Positions 33,812-42,713 of a stretch of 64,000 bases of DNA are shown here, in pieces. A program made the position numbers and the translations under genes. The stretch is from Alcaligenaceae bacterium. Lineage in GTDB: Bacteria; Pseudomonadota; Gammaproteobacteria; Burkholderiales; Burkholderiaceae_B. The stretch lies in the NCBI GenBank assembly GCA_013416485.1, contig JACCEO010000009.1:1-64000 (forward strand). Direction: 5' to 3'. Position 1 is the first letter of the stretch; each line of letters opens with the position of its first letter. The notes below the pieces were generated by a model. The model was not told where the DNA came from, ran no database searches, and saw nothing but the letters and a program-made list of their open reading frames with translations.

Positions 33812-34642
33812 GTGGGCAATGAATCTAGCAACATGAACAGCATCAAACAAAAAGCCAGTGTCAGGCCCGAGCCTGACGTTAGTGAGACTAATCAAAAAGC
33901 ACGGACCAGCCAAACCCTGTTGCGGGGTCTGGATATTATCGAAGCCGTGGCGACTGGCGTCGTAGATATTGCTGATATCGCCCAAAAAACAGGTATGACC
34001 TACAGCACGGCGCACAGAATCTTATCTGTGCTGCAGCAACGCCACTATATAAAACGTGACCCTAATAATGGCTACTTGTTAGGACGTAAAGTCCTGGAGT
34101 TGGGCTATCGCGCTTATTCGCAATTAGACCTGACTCGTTTGGCGCGGCCCATATTGGTGAAACTGGCTGAAGAAACCCTGGACACAGTTCATTTGGGTTA
34201 TGTGGAGCTCGACACGGTGATTTATTTGGATAAAGTATCCAGTCAACGTGCAGTGGAAGTCAGCTCACGTATAGGAGCCAGCAAGCCGCTGATTTCCACC
34301 GGCATAGGCAAGGCTTTGTTGCTAGATAGTTCGGAAGATGAGTGGCGAAAAGTCTACGATCAAGGGGCGCATCTATTGCGTGAACCCTTGACCTGGCTGC
34401 AGTGGCGTCAGGCTATGTGCGCATATGCGCAAGCTGATTATGCCTATGATGTAGGTGAGGACGAACCCACCATACGCTGTGTAGCGGCGCCTGTACGAGA
34501 TAGCAGCAACTGCATAGTGGCTGCTATCAGCGTATCCAGTACCCAGGAGCACATGGGTGAAAAGCGTATGCAGGCCCTGGTGCCTGTGGTGCAAGCAGCA
34601 GCCAGACAAATCAGCATAGAACTTGGTGGCCGCCCAAGCTAG
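33812..34642 (+). CDS. IclR-family transcriptional regulator
   Basis: A 276-residue regulator. The winged helix lies near residues 30-95 (LLRGLDIIEAVATGVVDIAD, TYSTAHRILSVLQQRHYI, LGRKVLELGYRAY), followed by the IclR effector domain (DTVHLGYVELDTVIYLDKV, RIGASKPLISTGIGKALL, VAAPVRDSSNCIVAAISVS). IclR proteins sense small organic acids or aromatics. GTG 33812 is taken as start (AGGCGG upstream); ATG 33833 is possible. It stands between the two TRAP/dehydrogenase groups and may act on the twin palindrome at 36171. Confidence 0.9.
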   Translation: MGNESSNMNSIKQKASVRPEPDVSETNQKARTSQTLLRGLDIIEAVATGVVDIADIAQKTGMTYSTAHRILSVLQQRHYIKRDPNNGYLLGRKVLELGYRAYSQLDLTRLARPILVKLAEETLDTVHLGYVELDTVIYLDKVSSQRAVEVSSRIGASKPLISTGIGKALLLDSSEDEWRKVYDQGAHLLREPLTWLQWRQAMCAYAQADYAYDVGEDEPTIRCVAAPVRDSSNCIVAAISVSSTQEHMGEKRMQALVPVVQAAARQISIELGGRPS

Positions 34643-34697
34643 TCTAAAGATTGACTTGGGCCTGCTTAACTGCGCTGCAATATCTTGAATTGACCAG

Positions 34698-36128
34698 TTA
34701 TAAGGTAATGACCTTGCCTGGATTCATGATGTTGTGGGGGTCTATGGCTAGCTTCAAGGTTTTGATCAAGGCAAGCTCTGCTTCACTGCGGCTATAGCTT
34801 AACCACGGCTTTTTATGTAAGCCTATGCCATGTTCGGCGGATACTGAGCCTTCCAATTCGCGCGCTATGGTGTAGAACGCAAGTTCTATCGCGTGTTCTG
34901 TTTTGCCACCATAGTCAGGTATGGGACCCACAGTGATATGAACGTTACCATCGCCCACATGACCAAAGAACATGGGCTGTATGTCTGGGTACTGGCTCAT
35001 GACTTCGCGCAGGCGTTCTACGGCTTCCCCTATGCTGGAAATAGGGAAGGAAATATCGAAGTTAATGGTGGGCGCGTAATGCATCATTAATTCAGATGTG
35101 GCATCACGCAAGGCCCAGAAATCTTCTGCATCGCCTTCAGACTGGGCAATTGCCGCGTCCAGTGCCCAGCCTTCAGTTAACGCATGTTCCAGTACAGATT
35201 CAAAGCGCTCTTTGTCCTCTTCGGGCGTTGCACCTTGCAGGTCTAACAAGACATACATTGGGTAGTCGGTGGCCAAGGGTGCACGCAAGTTCCCGACTTT
35301 GACAGCTTGTTCATAGTAGTCAGCCCACATGATTTCAAAGGCGCTGACCTGACCCGATAAGCGAGTTTGGGCGTAACGCAGCAACTGCACTACTGCATCA
35401 AAACTGCTTAGGGCAACTAGGGCGGTATTGGCGCCATTAACGCCTGGGTGCAAGCGTAATACTGCTTGGCTGATTATGCCCATAGTACCTTCTGTACCCA
35501 TGAACAGATGCTTAAGATCGGGACCTGCATTGTTCTTAACCATTTTGTTCATCATGGATAGCACAGTGCCATCGGGCAGTACAGCTTCCAGGCCCAGCAC
35601 CAAGTCACGAGCCATCCCGTAGCGTATGACGCGGTTGCCACCAGCGTTGGTAGCAATATTGCCGCCTATTTGGCATGAACCGCGCGCCCCTAGGTCTAGC
35701 GCAAAAAAGAAACCAGCTTCTTTTGCGGCTTCTTGTATGGTTTGTAAGGGGGTGCCAGCAAGCACTGTCATGGTGGCCGACGCGGCATCAATTTCTACGA
35801 TACCGTTCATGCGCTCTAGGGAAATGACGACGGCTTGGTCATTAGGTACCGCGGCTCCTGCTAACCCGGTCAGGCCACCTTGAGGCACGACGGGCCAACG
35901 CAGATCGTGGCAAACCTTTAGTACGTTAGAGATCTCGGTGGTGTTGCGTGGTCGGATTACGGCTAATGGCGTACCGCCTTTCTCACCACTCCAGTCCTGG
36001 AAATATTTCGCGTCTATGGCGTCGCCGGTCAAGACTTCTTGACTGCCCACGGTATTGCGCAACGCTTCAATAATGCTGTCAGGGTCGGTTTTGCTAGACG
36101 TGCTTGCGCTATGTATGGGTGTACTCAT
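34698..36128 (-). CDS. FAD-dependent 2-hydroxyacid dehydrogenase (GlcD / D-LDH type)
   Basis: A 476-residue flavoprotein of the FAD-binding type 4 (PCMH/VAO) family. The N-terminal FAD domain has VIRPRNTTEISNVLKVCHDL and VPQGGLTGLAGAA, then LGARGSCQIGGNIATNAGG; the C-terminal cap ends FGHVGDGNVHITVG and SVSAEHGIGLHKK with the conserved metal and active-site histidines. Relatives oxidise D-lactate, glycolate or D-2-hydroxyglutarate to the 2-oxo acid. AAGGAAG precedes ATG at 36128. It is the only gene of the cluster on the minus strand and shares its control region with dctP copy 2. Confidence 0.9.
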   Translation of the reverse strand: MSTPIHSASTSSKTDPDSIIEALRNTVGSQEVLTGDAIDAKYFQDWSGEKGGTPLAVIRPRNTTEISNVLKVCHDLRWPVVPQGGLTGLAGAAVPNDQAVVISLERMNGIVEIDAASATMTVLAGTPLQTIQEAAKEAGFFFALDLGARGSCQIGGNIATNAGGNRVIRYGMARDLVLGLEAVLPDGTVLSMMNKMVKNNAGPDLKHLFMGTEGTMGIISQAVLRLHPGVNGANTALVALSSFDAVVQLLRYAQTRLSGQVSAFEIMWADYYEQAVKVGNLRAPLATDYPMYVLLDLQGATPEEDKERFESVLEHALTEGWALDAAIAQSEGDAEDFWALRDATSELMMHYAPTINFDISFPISSIGEAVERLREVMSQYPDIQPMFFGHVGDGNVHITVGPIPDYGGKTEHAIELAFYTIARELEGSVSAEHGIGLHKKPWLSYSRSEAELALIKTLKLAIDPHNIMNPGKVITL

Positions 36129-36170
36129 GTTACTGGACTTCCTTGTTATCTTTGATAAAAATCAATATTT

Positions 36171-36203
36171 CTCACATAGTGAGAGTGCTATTCAATAGTT
36201 GAA
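36171..36203. promoter_or_regulatory. Twin palindromes in the divergent FAD-dehydrogenase/dctP2 promoter region
   Basis: CTCAC-ATA-GTGAG (36171-36183) and TTCAA-TAG-TTGAA (36191-36203) are both perfect, with centres exactly 20 bp apart, so two dimers would bind on one face of the helix. The IclR or GntR protein of the cluster is the likely binder. The sequences differ from the TNGT-N3-ACNA sites, which favours IclR. Confidence 0.5.
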
Positions 36204-36322
36204 AAAAATATAGTACCAAATTACAATCGATTGGCGCGTGTCATGAATCAGACATGTTAATCGAGTGAAAATTCAATCAGCCGCTATTGTGGTTGATATA
36301 AGCAACTATGTGGAGATGGATT

Positions 36323-37333
36323 ATGATTTTTAAACTTCCGAAAAAATTTGTGCGTTCGGCTGCTATGGCCATTGGTTTATGTGCTTTTTCTATAGGTGCA
36401 TCCACTCAGGCAATGGCTAATAATATTGTTCTGAAGTTTGGTCACGCAACGGCACCATCCAACACTGGCCATAAGGCCGTGGAATACATGGGTAAGCAGT
36501 TGGCTGAAAAAACAGATGGCCGCATTACGATAGAAATCTTCCCAAATTCGCAGTTGGGCAGCGAGCGTGAACTGATAGAAAGCATACAGTTGGGCAACGT
36601 GGACATGACGTTTGTGTCTTCGGCCGTGCTGGGTAGCTTCAACCAGGAGTTCTTTGCGCTGGATATTCCCTTCTTGTTTACTGACCGCGATAGCGTTTAT
36701 CGCGTGCTGGACGGTGACATTGGGCAAGGCTTGCTAAGTAGTTTGGATAAGGTTGGCATTAAGGCTGTAGGTTACTGGGAAAACGGGTTTCGCCAGTTAA
36801 CTAACAGCAAGAAGGTCATTAGAACACCTGACGACCTGAAGGGCATGAAAATGCGTACTATGGAAAACGAAGTCCATATTGCTGCATGGCGTGAAGAAGG
36901 TGCTAACCCCGCGCCACTGGCATTCGGTGAATTGTTTACCGCACTTCAGCAAGGTACGTTTGACGCCCAAGAAGGCCCTATCAACTTGTTTTATGACATG
37001 AAATTCTACGAAGTACAGAAATTCATCACGAAAACCAATCACGTTTACTCACCTTGGCCTGTCCTGATCAATCCTGATGTCTACGCACGCTTTAGTGATG
37101 CCGACAAGGAAACATTCACTCAGATCATGAAAGAAACTACAGATTACCAGCGTAGCTTGGCACAAAAAGCCGATGACGCTGCTGTAGAAAAAATGACGGA
37201 CGTAACCATTACTGAACTGACGCCAGAAGAACAGGCGGCTTTTTCCAGCAAGATGGGTCCCATCTATGAGTTGGTCAAGAAAAAAATAGGTGCTGGCATT
37301 GTTGACAACATCATTAAGGAAGTTCAAGGCTAA
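36323..37333 (+). CDS. dctP: TRAP transporter solute-binding protein DctP (copy 2)
   Basis: A 336-residue paralogue of the binding protein at 30812; long stretches are identical (for example GMKMRTMENEVHIAAWREEG and the FDAQEGPINLFYDMKF block) while the N-terminal ~60 and C-terminal ~90 residues differ. Start ATG 36323 (MIFKLPKKFVRSA) after GGAGATGG; an upstream ATG at 36308 is less likely. No second DctQM is present, so it probably feeds the same permease with a related substrate. It begins the group with the acylating dehydrogenase and aldolase. Confidence 0.9.
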   Translation: MIFKLPKKFVRSAAMAIGLCAFSIGASTQAMANNIVLKFGHATAPSNTGHKAVEYMGKQLAEKTDGRITIEIFPNSQLGSERELIESIQLGNVDMTFVSSAVLGSFNQEFFALDIPFLFTDRDSVYRVLDGDIGQGLLSSLDKVGIKAVGYWENGFRQLTNSKKVIRTPDDLKGMKMRTMENEVHIAAWREEGANPAPLAFGELFTALQQGTFDAQEGPINLFYDMKFYEVQKFITKTNHVYSPWPVLINPDVYARFSDADKETFTQIMKETTDYQRSLAQKADDAAVEKMTDVTITELTPEEQAAFSSKMGPIYELVKKKIGAGIVDNIIKEVQG

Positions 37334-37399
37334 GGCCTAACGTGATAAGGGCTAGTAGTTAGCCCTTATCCACACACTCTATTCATTAGGAAGATAATC

Positions 37400-38308
37400 A
37401 TGGCAAAGAAACTCCGTACCGCCATTATTGGTCCCGGCAATATAGGTACTGACCTGTTGGCCAAGTTAATGCGCAGCCCTTGGCTGGAGCCTGTCTGGAT
37501 GGTGGGTGTAGATCCAGAATCCGATGGTTTGAAACGTGCCACCGAGCTAGGCTTAAAGACGACCTCTGATGGTGTGAACGGTTTATTGCCGTTTATCAAA
37601 GAAGACAATATTCAAATTGTTTTTGATGCAACCAGTGCTTATGTTCACAAAGAAAACTCGGACAAACTGACCCCTTTAGGTGTCTTGGTCATTGACCTGA
37701 CACCTGCGGCAATAGGCCCATATTGCGTACCACCTGTCAATTTGCAAGAGCACTTAGACAAGCGTGAAGCAAACCTGAATATGGTGACGTGTGGTGGCCA
37801 GGCAACCATACCTATGGTGTATGCCGTGTCGCGTATACAACCCGTGAAGTACGGTGAAATTATTGCGACCGTGTCGTCTAAATCGGCAGGTCCTGGTACA
37901 CGTAAAAATATTGACGAATTCACCCGCACCACTTCAGGTGCCGTTGAAAAGGTGGGTGGAGCCAAAGTCGGCAAAGCCATCATTGTGCTGAACCCAGCAG
38001 AACCACCTATCACCATGCGCGATACCGTGCATTGCCTGACAGAAACAGAACCTGATCAGGAAAAAATTACAGCTTCTATACATGCCATGATAGAAGAAGT
38101 TCAAAAATATGTACCAGGCTACCGCTTGGTCAATGGCCCCATCTTTGAAGATAACCGTGTGTCGGTGTATTTGGAAATTGAAGGTTTGGGCGACTACCTG
38201 CCTAAATATTCGGGCAATCTGGACATCATGACAGCCGCTGCTGCACGCACTGCCGAAATGTTTGCCGAACAGATGCACAACCAAGCGCTAGAAAGCGTGA
38301 ACGGTTAA
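37400..38308 (+). CDS. mhpF: Acetaldehyde dehydrogenase (acylating)
   Basis: A 302-residue enzyme that oxidises acetaldehyde (or propanal) with CoA and NAD to acyl-CoA; EC 1.2.1.10. The N-terminus [19 protein letters not shown] is the nucleotide-binding fold and Cys131 in [12 protein letters not shown] is the catalytic thiol. It normally forms a channelled complex with the aldolase encoded 17 bp downstream (DmpFG/BphJI/MhpFE type), receiving the volatile aldehyde directly. Here it follows a TRAP binding-protein gene rather than ring-cleavage genes. Confidence 0.93.
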   Translation: MAKKLRTAIIGPGNIGTDLLAKLMRSPWLEPVWMVGVDPESDGLKRATELGLKTTSDGVNGLLPFIKEDNIQIVFDATSAYVHKENSDKLTPLGVLVIDLTPAAIGPYCVPPVNLQEHLDKREANLNMVTCGGQATIPMVYAVSRIQPVKYGEIIATVSSKSAGPGTRKNIDEFTRTTSGAVEKVGGAKVGKAIIVLNPAEPPITMRDTVHCLTETEPDQEKITASIHAMIEEVQKYVPGYRLVNGPIFEDNRVSVYLEIEGLGDYLPKYSGNLDIMTAAAARTAEMFAEQMHNQALESVNG

Positions 38309-38325
38309 TTGATCAAGGAAATAAA

Positions 38326-39354
38326 ATGAGCTTCACAGATAAAAAAATCATATTGCATGACATGACGCTTAGGGATGGCATGCACCCCAAGCGTCACCAG
38401 ATCAGCCTGGATCAAATGGTCGATATCGCCCGTGGCTTGGATGACGCCGGTGTACCACTGATCGAGGTCACTCATGGTGATGGCCTGGGTGGTGCTTCGG
38501 TGAACTACGGTTTTCCAGCACACAGTGACGAAGAATACCTAAGCACGGTGATTCCCGTGCTGAAACAGGCCAAAGTATCCGCATTGTTGATTCCTGGTAT
38601 TGGTACGGTGGATCATCTGAAAATGGCTCATGATTTGGGGGTCAGCACCATACGGGTGGCCACTCATTGCACCGAAGCCGATGTCTCCGAGCAGCACATT
38701 GCTATGGGACGTAAGCTGGGTATGGATACCGTGGGCTTCTTGATGATGGCTCATATGAACAGTCCCGAGGGGCTAGTCAAACAGGCCAAGCTAATGGAAA
38801 GCTATGGTGCCAACTGTATTTACATTACGGACTCTGCCGGCCATTTGCTGCCAGCCACCGTCAAAGACAGGTTGCTGGCCGTGCGTGATGCCTTGTTGCC
38901 AGAAACCGAATTAGGTTTTCATGGCCACCATAACTTGGCTATGGGCGTTGCCAATAGCGTAGCCGCGATTGAAGTGGGCGCTGACCGTATTGATGCTGCT
39001 GCTGCAGGTTTGGGGGCAGGGGCGGGTAATACCCCCCTAGAGGTATTGGTTGCGGTTCTGGATCTGATGGGTATTGCTACCGGTGTAGATGTGTTCAAGA
39101 TTCAGGATGTGGCCGAAGACTTGGTCGTGCCTATTATGGACTTTCCCATACGCTTGGACCGTGATGCATTAACCCTTGGGTATGCTGGGGTGTATGGATC
39201 TTTCTTGTTGTTTGCCAAACGTGCTGAACAAAAATTTGGCGTACCTGCTCGCGATATTCTGGTCGAAATGGGCCGTCGTGGCATGGTAGGTGGTCAAGAA
39301 GACATGATAGAAGACACTGCTCTGTCTTTGCTTAAGCTAAAACAAAGCGCCTGA
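38326..39354 (+). CDS. mhpE: 4-hydroxy-2-oxovalerate aldolase
   Basis: A 342-residue class II pyruvate aldolase that splits 4-hydroxy-2-oxoacids into pyruvate and an aldehyde; EC 4.1.3.39. Key residues are visible: [16 protein letters not shown] (Asp12, Arg16, His20) and the metal pair His199/His201 in GFHGHHN. Length and C-terminal communication domain ([18 protein letters not shown]) match DmpG/BphI. It is the partner of the acylating dehydrogenase upstream. No 2-oxopent-4-enoate hydratase is in the window, so the substrate must arrive another way. A terminator follows. Confidence 0.94.
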   Translation: MSFTDKKIILHDMTLRDGMHPKRHQISLDQMVDIARGLDDAGVPLIEVTHGDGLGGASVNYGFPAHSDEEYLSTVIPVLKQAKVSALLIPGIGTVDHLKMAHDLGVSTIRVATHCTEADVSEQHIAMGRKLGMDTVGFLMMAHMNSPEGLVKQAKLMESYGANCIYITDSAGHLLPATVKDRLLAVRDALLPETELGFHGHHNLAMGVANSVAAIEVGADRIDAAAAGLGAGAGNTPLEVLVAVLDLMGIATGVDVFKIQDVAEDLVVPIMDFPIRLDRDALTLGYAGVYGSFLLFAKRAEQKFGVPARDILVEMGRRGMVGGQEDMIEDTALSLLKLKQSA

Positions 39355-39388
39355 TTCTATACATGTAGAACGTAAGCAGTCGCTCTGT

Positions 39389-39425
39389 AACCTTCCTTAG
39401 CTGTTCAGCAGGGAAGGTTTTTTTA
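39389..39425 (+). terminator. Intrinsic terminator after the aldolase gene
   Basis: AACCTTCC (39389-39396) pairs with GGAAGGTT (39412-39419), followed by further T to 39424. It closes the group that begins with dctP copy 2. Confidence 0.85.
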
Positions 39426-39540
39426 CGTCTGAATGGTCGTCCTGGCCTGTGTATACGCACAATTGTTGCTTAATATTAGCGCTTAGCCCTTTCGCAGGCC
39501 TTAACGTGGCAAAATAGAAACAATTAATAAGGAATCGGAT

Positions 39541-39975
39541 ATGTGGCTTTGGTTTGGGGCGGCTGCGCTATTTCTGCTTATGGAAATGGCAAGTGGCACC
39601 TTTTATTTGCTATTGGTGGCTTTGGGCCTAGTGGCATCGGGAACTGCAGAGTATCTAGGCTTACCCTTGGAATGGCAAATTATCAGTGGCCTAATCGTGT
39701 CCTTGGTGGGTTTGGTCGTGCTGCATCGTTGTCGCAAATCCAAGGGCTATCTTCCTACTCAGTCAGATGCTGACGTCGTACAAGACGTTGGCCAAAGCGT
39801 TATGGTCGAGTCCTGGGACGAACATGGCATGGCTAGGGTATTTTACCGGGGAGCCCACTGGAGTGCACGCATAGATGTGAATCAGCCGGTGCAACCCGGC
39901 GAACACTATATTCATGCCGTACAAGGTTTGACACTTATCGTACGACCAGGTCAGTCACCTGAACTGGATAATTAA
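39541..39975 (+). CDS. NfeD-family membrane protein (short form)
   Basis: A 144-residue inner-membrane protein with two to three helices in the first ~70 residues (WLWFGAAALFLLMEM, WQIISGLIVSLVGLVVL) and a C-terminal OB-fold beta-barrel (VGQSVMVESW...WSARID). Short NfeD proteins are encoded beside SPFH/stomatin partners, as here, where an SPFH gene follows 55 bp later. The pair probably organises membrane microdomains or protein quality control. The start ATG 39541 has AAGGAATC upstream. Confidence 0.88.
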   Translation: MWLWFGAAALFLLMEMASGTFYLLLVALGLVASGTAEYLGLPLEWQIISGLIVSLVGLVVLHRCRKSKGYLPTQSDADVVQDVGQSVMVESWDEHGMARVFYRGAHWSARIDVNQPVQPGEHYIHAVQGLTLIVRPGQSPELDN

Positions 39976-40030
39976 TTCGTGATGGGTGTTTGCATTTTCA
40001 AACACCCTCTATTTTTATATTGAAGCCTTT

Positions 40031-40966
40031 ATGGATGCTTTTGTTATGACGCTCTCTTTTTGGATAATTGCGGCTTTGGTCGTGTTTGTCGTTATTAAAT
40101 CCACTATACAGATTGTGCCTCAGCAGCATGCTGCAGTAGTAGAGCGCTTGGGTAAGTTTGACCGTATTCTTGCTCCTGGCTTAGGATTTACTGTGCCATT
40201 CTTAGAAAAGGTGGCGTACCGCCATTCCTTGAAAGAAATGGTCCTGGATGTAGCTAGTCAAGTATGTATTACTAAAGACAATACCCAGCTGCGTGTAGAC
40301 GGCGTGCTGTACTACCAAGTCACTGACCCACGTCAGGCTTCGTATGGTTCAGCCGATTACGTACTGGCCATTTCCAATCTGGCACAAACGTCTTTGCGTT
40401 CGGTTGTTGGTAAGCTGGAAATGGATGAAACCTTTGAAAAGCGCGATTTGATCAACCTGGCTGTGGTGCAGGCACTCGACGAGGCTGCCACGAACTGGGG
40501 CGTTAAAGTACTACGCTATGAAATTAGCGATCTGACTCCTCCTGATGAAATTCTGCGCGCCATGCAATTGCAAATTACCGCAGAACGTACCAAACGGGCC
40601 TTGGTGACGGAATCTGAAGGTAAAAAGCAAGAAGACATCAATATTGCGCAAGGTAGCCGTCAGGCCGCTATTTTGAAGTCCGAAGGTGAACAGCAGTCTA
40701 TGATTAACTTTGCTCAAGGCGAGGCCCAGGCTTTGTTAACCATTGCGCAGGCCACAGCTGAATCCCTAGAACGTGTCGCACGCGCAACTCAAATGCCAGG
40801 CGGTATGGATGCCGTAAACCTGAGCGTGGCGGAACGCTATGTAGATGCCTTCAAAGAAGTCGCACAGAAAAATAATACTTTGATCTTGCCCGCCAATATG
40901 GGCGATATGGGCAGCATGATAGCTGCGGCTATGACGATGGTTAATGCGACCAAACCTAACGCTTAA
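40031..40966 (+). CDS. SPFH/stomatin-family membrane protein (QmcA/paraslipin type)
   Basis: A 311-residue protein with one N-terminal membrane helix (FWIIAALVVFVVIKSTI) and an SPFH domain (IVPQQHAAVVERLGKFDRIL, LDVASQVCITKDNTQLRVDG, VVGKLEMDETFEKRDLIN). A long coiled coil follows (ERTKRALVTESEGKKQEDIN). I chose ATG 40031; a second ATG at 40046 and a TTG-type start at 39986 are possible and no strong ribosome site decides. It oligomerises at the inner membrane with the NfeD partner upstream. Confidence 0.9.
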   Translation: MDAFVMTLSFWIIAALVVFVVIKSTIQIVPQQHAAVVERLGKFDRILAPGLGFTVPFLEKVAYRHSLKEMVLDVASQVCITKDNTQLRVDGVLYYQVTDPRQASYGSADYVLAISNLAQTSLRSVVGKLEMDETFEKRDLINLAVVQALDEAATNWGVKVLRYEISDLTPPDEILRAMQLQITAERTKRALVTESEGKKQEDINIAQGSRQAAILKSEGEQQSMINFAQGEAQALLTIAQATAESLERVARATQMPGGMDAVNLSVAERYVDAFKEVAQKNNTLILPANMGDMGSMIAAAMTMVNATKPNA

Positions 40967-40996
40967 CCACTTTGTTTTTACTTACCAGGAGCGTTT

Positions 40997-41200
40997 ATGC
41001 CATACGTAAATATTAAAATTACCCGTGAAGGTGCAACGGCAGAACAAAAAGCGGCGTTAATCAAGGGGGCTACCCAGCTGCTGGTTGATGTGCTAGGGAA
41101 AAATCCTGCTACTACTGTCGTTATTATTGATGAAGTGGACACCGACAACTGGGGCATGGGCGCCGAGTCCGTTACGGCCAGACGTAAAGCCGGCAAGTAA
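40997..41200 (+). CDS. 4-oxalocrotonate tautomerase family protein
   Basis: A 67-residue tautomerase. The Met-Pro start leaves the catalytic amino-terminal proline (MPYVNIKITREG), and the fold's typical helix (AEQKAALIKGATQLLVDVLG) and ATTVVIIDEV strand follow. The usual Arg pair seen in 4-OT is not clear, so substrate may differ; the C-terminal ESVTARRKAGK is longer than in classical 62-residue members. ATG 40997 follows CAGGAG. It sits between the SPFH gene and an MFS gene, outside the aldolase operon, so a link to that pathway is only possible. Confidence 0.85.
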   Translation: MPYVNIKITREGATAEQKAALIKGATQLLVDVLGKNPATTVVIIDEVDTDNWGMGAESVTARRKAGK

Positions 41201-41205
41201 CTTTT

Positions 41206-42372
41206 ATGCAACTCGTATCGGGTCGTGGTCCGCTAACCGTTGCCATTGTGGGGCTGGTGGCGTTAGCGGTAGCCATGGGGATAGGGCGTTTTGCCTTTAC
41301 TCCCTTATTACCCTTGATGCTAAATGATGGTGGTGTGACGCTGGCTGGCGGAAGTTGGCTGGCGACACTGAATTACATAGGTTATTTCGTTGGTGCCGCT
41401 CTGTGTTTGTTCATACGACCAGATAGTGCGCGCATGGTACGCATAGGTCTAGTGGCAACGTCCTTATTAACCTTGGCTATGGCTTTGCCTGGCGAGCTAT
41501 GGCTATGGACTATATGGCGTACAGCGTCTGGTGTGGCTAGCGCCTTTGTCATGGTATATACCGCAGGCTGGTGTATGCAACGCCTTGCCGAAATGGGCAA
41601 AGCCTCATGGGCTGGCATTATTTTTTGTGGCCCAGGTATAGGTATTGCGACGACTGGTTTTGCGGTATTTGGCTTGGCTGCTATTGATGCCCACGCCGCT
41701 TGGGGCTGGGCTTTATTTGGTATTTTGGCAGCAATCTTGACGGTGGTTGTATGGCCAGCATTTACATCGGTAAATGTGACGCCGGGTGTTGAAAATACAG
41801 CTTTACCTGCTGCACCGCGCTTAGATGCCGAGGCCTGGGGATTGACCATAGGTTATGGTCTGGCTGGCTTTGGCTACATCATAACGGCTACATTTTTGCC
41901 TGTTATAGCCCGTCAAGTATTGCCTGGTTCTTTATGGGCAGATCTGTTCTGGCCCATGTTCGGAGTGGGGGCTGCCTTGGGGGCTTTGGCTACCCTGAAA
42001 CTTGGTACACGCCATGACCATCGCAAACTATTAACTATTGCTTATTGTGTACAGGCTTCGGGCGTTATGATTGCTATCGTCTGGCCTACGGTCGCAGGCT
42101 TTGCGTTAAGCAGTGTACTGGCAGGTTTGCCTTTTACCGCTTTGGTCAGCTTTGCTATGGCCGAGGCACGGCGTTTATGGGGGCCACAGGCTCCGCGCTT
42201 AATGGGATTAATGACCGCCGTCTATGGATTAGGGCAAATTTCTGGTCCGCCGTTAGCGGCAGCTCTGGTGCTGCGTACTGGTGGGTTTTCTGTAGCCTTG
42301 GCCTGTGCAGCATCGTCATTATTTGTGGGTGCATTGATTTTTTTCGTGATGCGCTGTCGCTTCGTGCGTTAA
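41206..42372 (+). CDS. YbfB/YjiJ-family MFS transporter
   Basis: A 388-residue membrane protein with about 12 helices, of the YbfB/YjiJ branch. GIGRFAFTPLLPLM near residue 26 and WLATLNYIGYFVGAALCLF near 50 are diagnostic, as is GYGLAGFGYIITATFLPVIAR in the second half. Substrate unknown. It starts five bases after the tautomerase stop, so the two may be cotranscribed. Its stop overlaps the azlD stop by four bases on the other strand. Confidence 0.88.
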   Translation: MQLVSGRGPLTVAIVGLVALAVAMGIGRFAFTPLLPLMLNDGGVTLAGGSWLATLNYIGYFVGAALCLFIRPDSARMVRIGLVATSLLTLAMALPGELWLWTIWRTASGVASAFVMVYTAGWCMQRLAEMGKASWAGIIFCGPGIGIATTGFAVFGLAAIDAHAAWGWALFGILAAILTVVVWPAFTSVNVTPGVENTALPAAPRLDAEAWGLTIGYGLAGFGYIITATFLPVIARQVLPGSLWADLFWPMFGVGAALGALATLKLGTRHDHRKLLTIAYCVQASGVMIAIVWPTVAGFALSSVLAGLPFTALVSFAMAEARRLWGPQAPRLMGLMTAVYGLGQISGPPLAAALVLRTGGFSVALACAASSLFVGALIFFVMRCRFVR

Positions 42373-42713
42373 ACGCCTACGGCAAAATGCATTAACAAGC
42401 CATAGATGACGGCGCCTGCCAGGGTGGGGGCGCCTATTCCCCCCAATATTTGTTTCACCAAATATATACCTAATAATGCCATAGCCACCGCGACGGTTGG
42501 CGTCATACCTTGGCTATCTTGCACAATAGACCATAGGGATAGAGCCAGCAACGCACTAATGGCTGCAGGTCCTATACCTTGCAAGAAGCGTTGCATGGCA
42601 AGCGAGGTTGTCGTACTTTTCACTTTTCGCCGGTTCTGCCATATAGGTAAAAAGCGCAGTAGAAACGTGCCGGCGCCGCATAGAATTACAATTAAATCAG
42701 TTTCAGAGATCAT
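42369..42713 (-). CDS. azlD: AzlD-family branched-chain amino-acid exporter subunit
   Basis: A 114-residue hydrophobic protein with three to four helices (LIVILCGAGTFLLRFLPIW, FLQGIGPAAISALLALSLW, LAGAVIYGLLMHFAVGV), matching AzlD/YgaH, the small subunit of the AzlCD exporter. Its start overlaps the azlC stop by four bases (ATGA), so the two are made together. Confidence 0.88.
   Translation of the reverse strand: MISETDLIVILCGAGTFLLRFLPIWQNRRKVKSTTTSLAMQRFLQGIGPAAISALLALSLWSIVQDSQGMTPTVAVAMALLGIYLVKQILGGIGAPTLAGAVIYGLLMHFAVGV

Noticed and set aside
33281-34015. A 244-codon minus-strand frame over dctM and the IclR gene
   Set aside because: Antisense to two well-supported genes and across a terminator; a codon-bias shadow.
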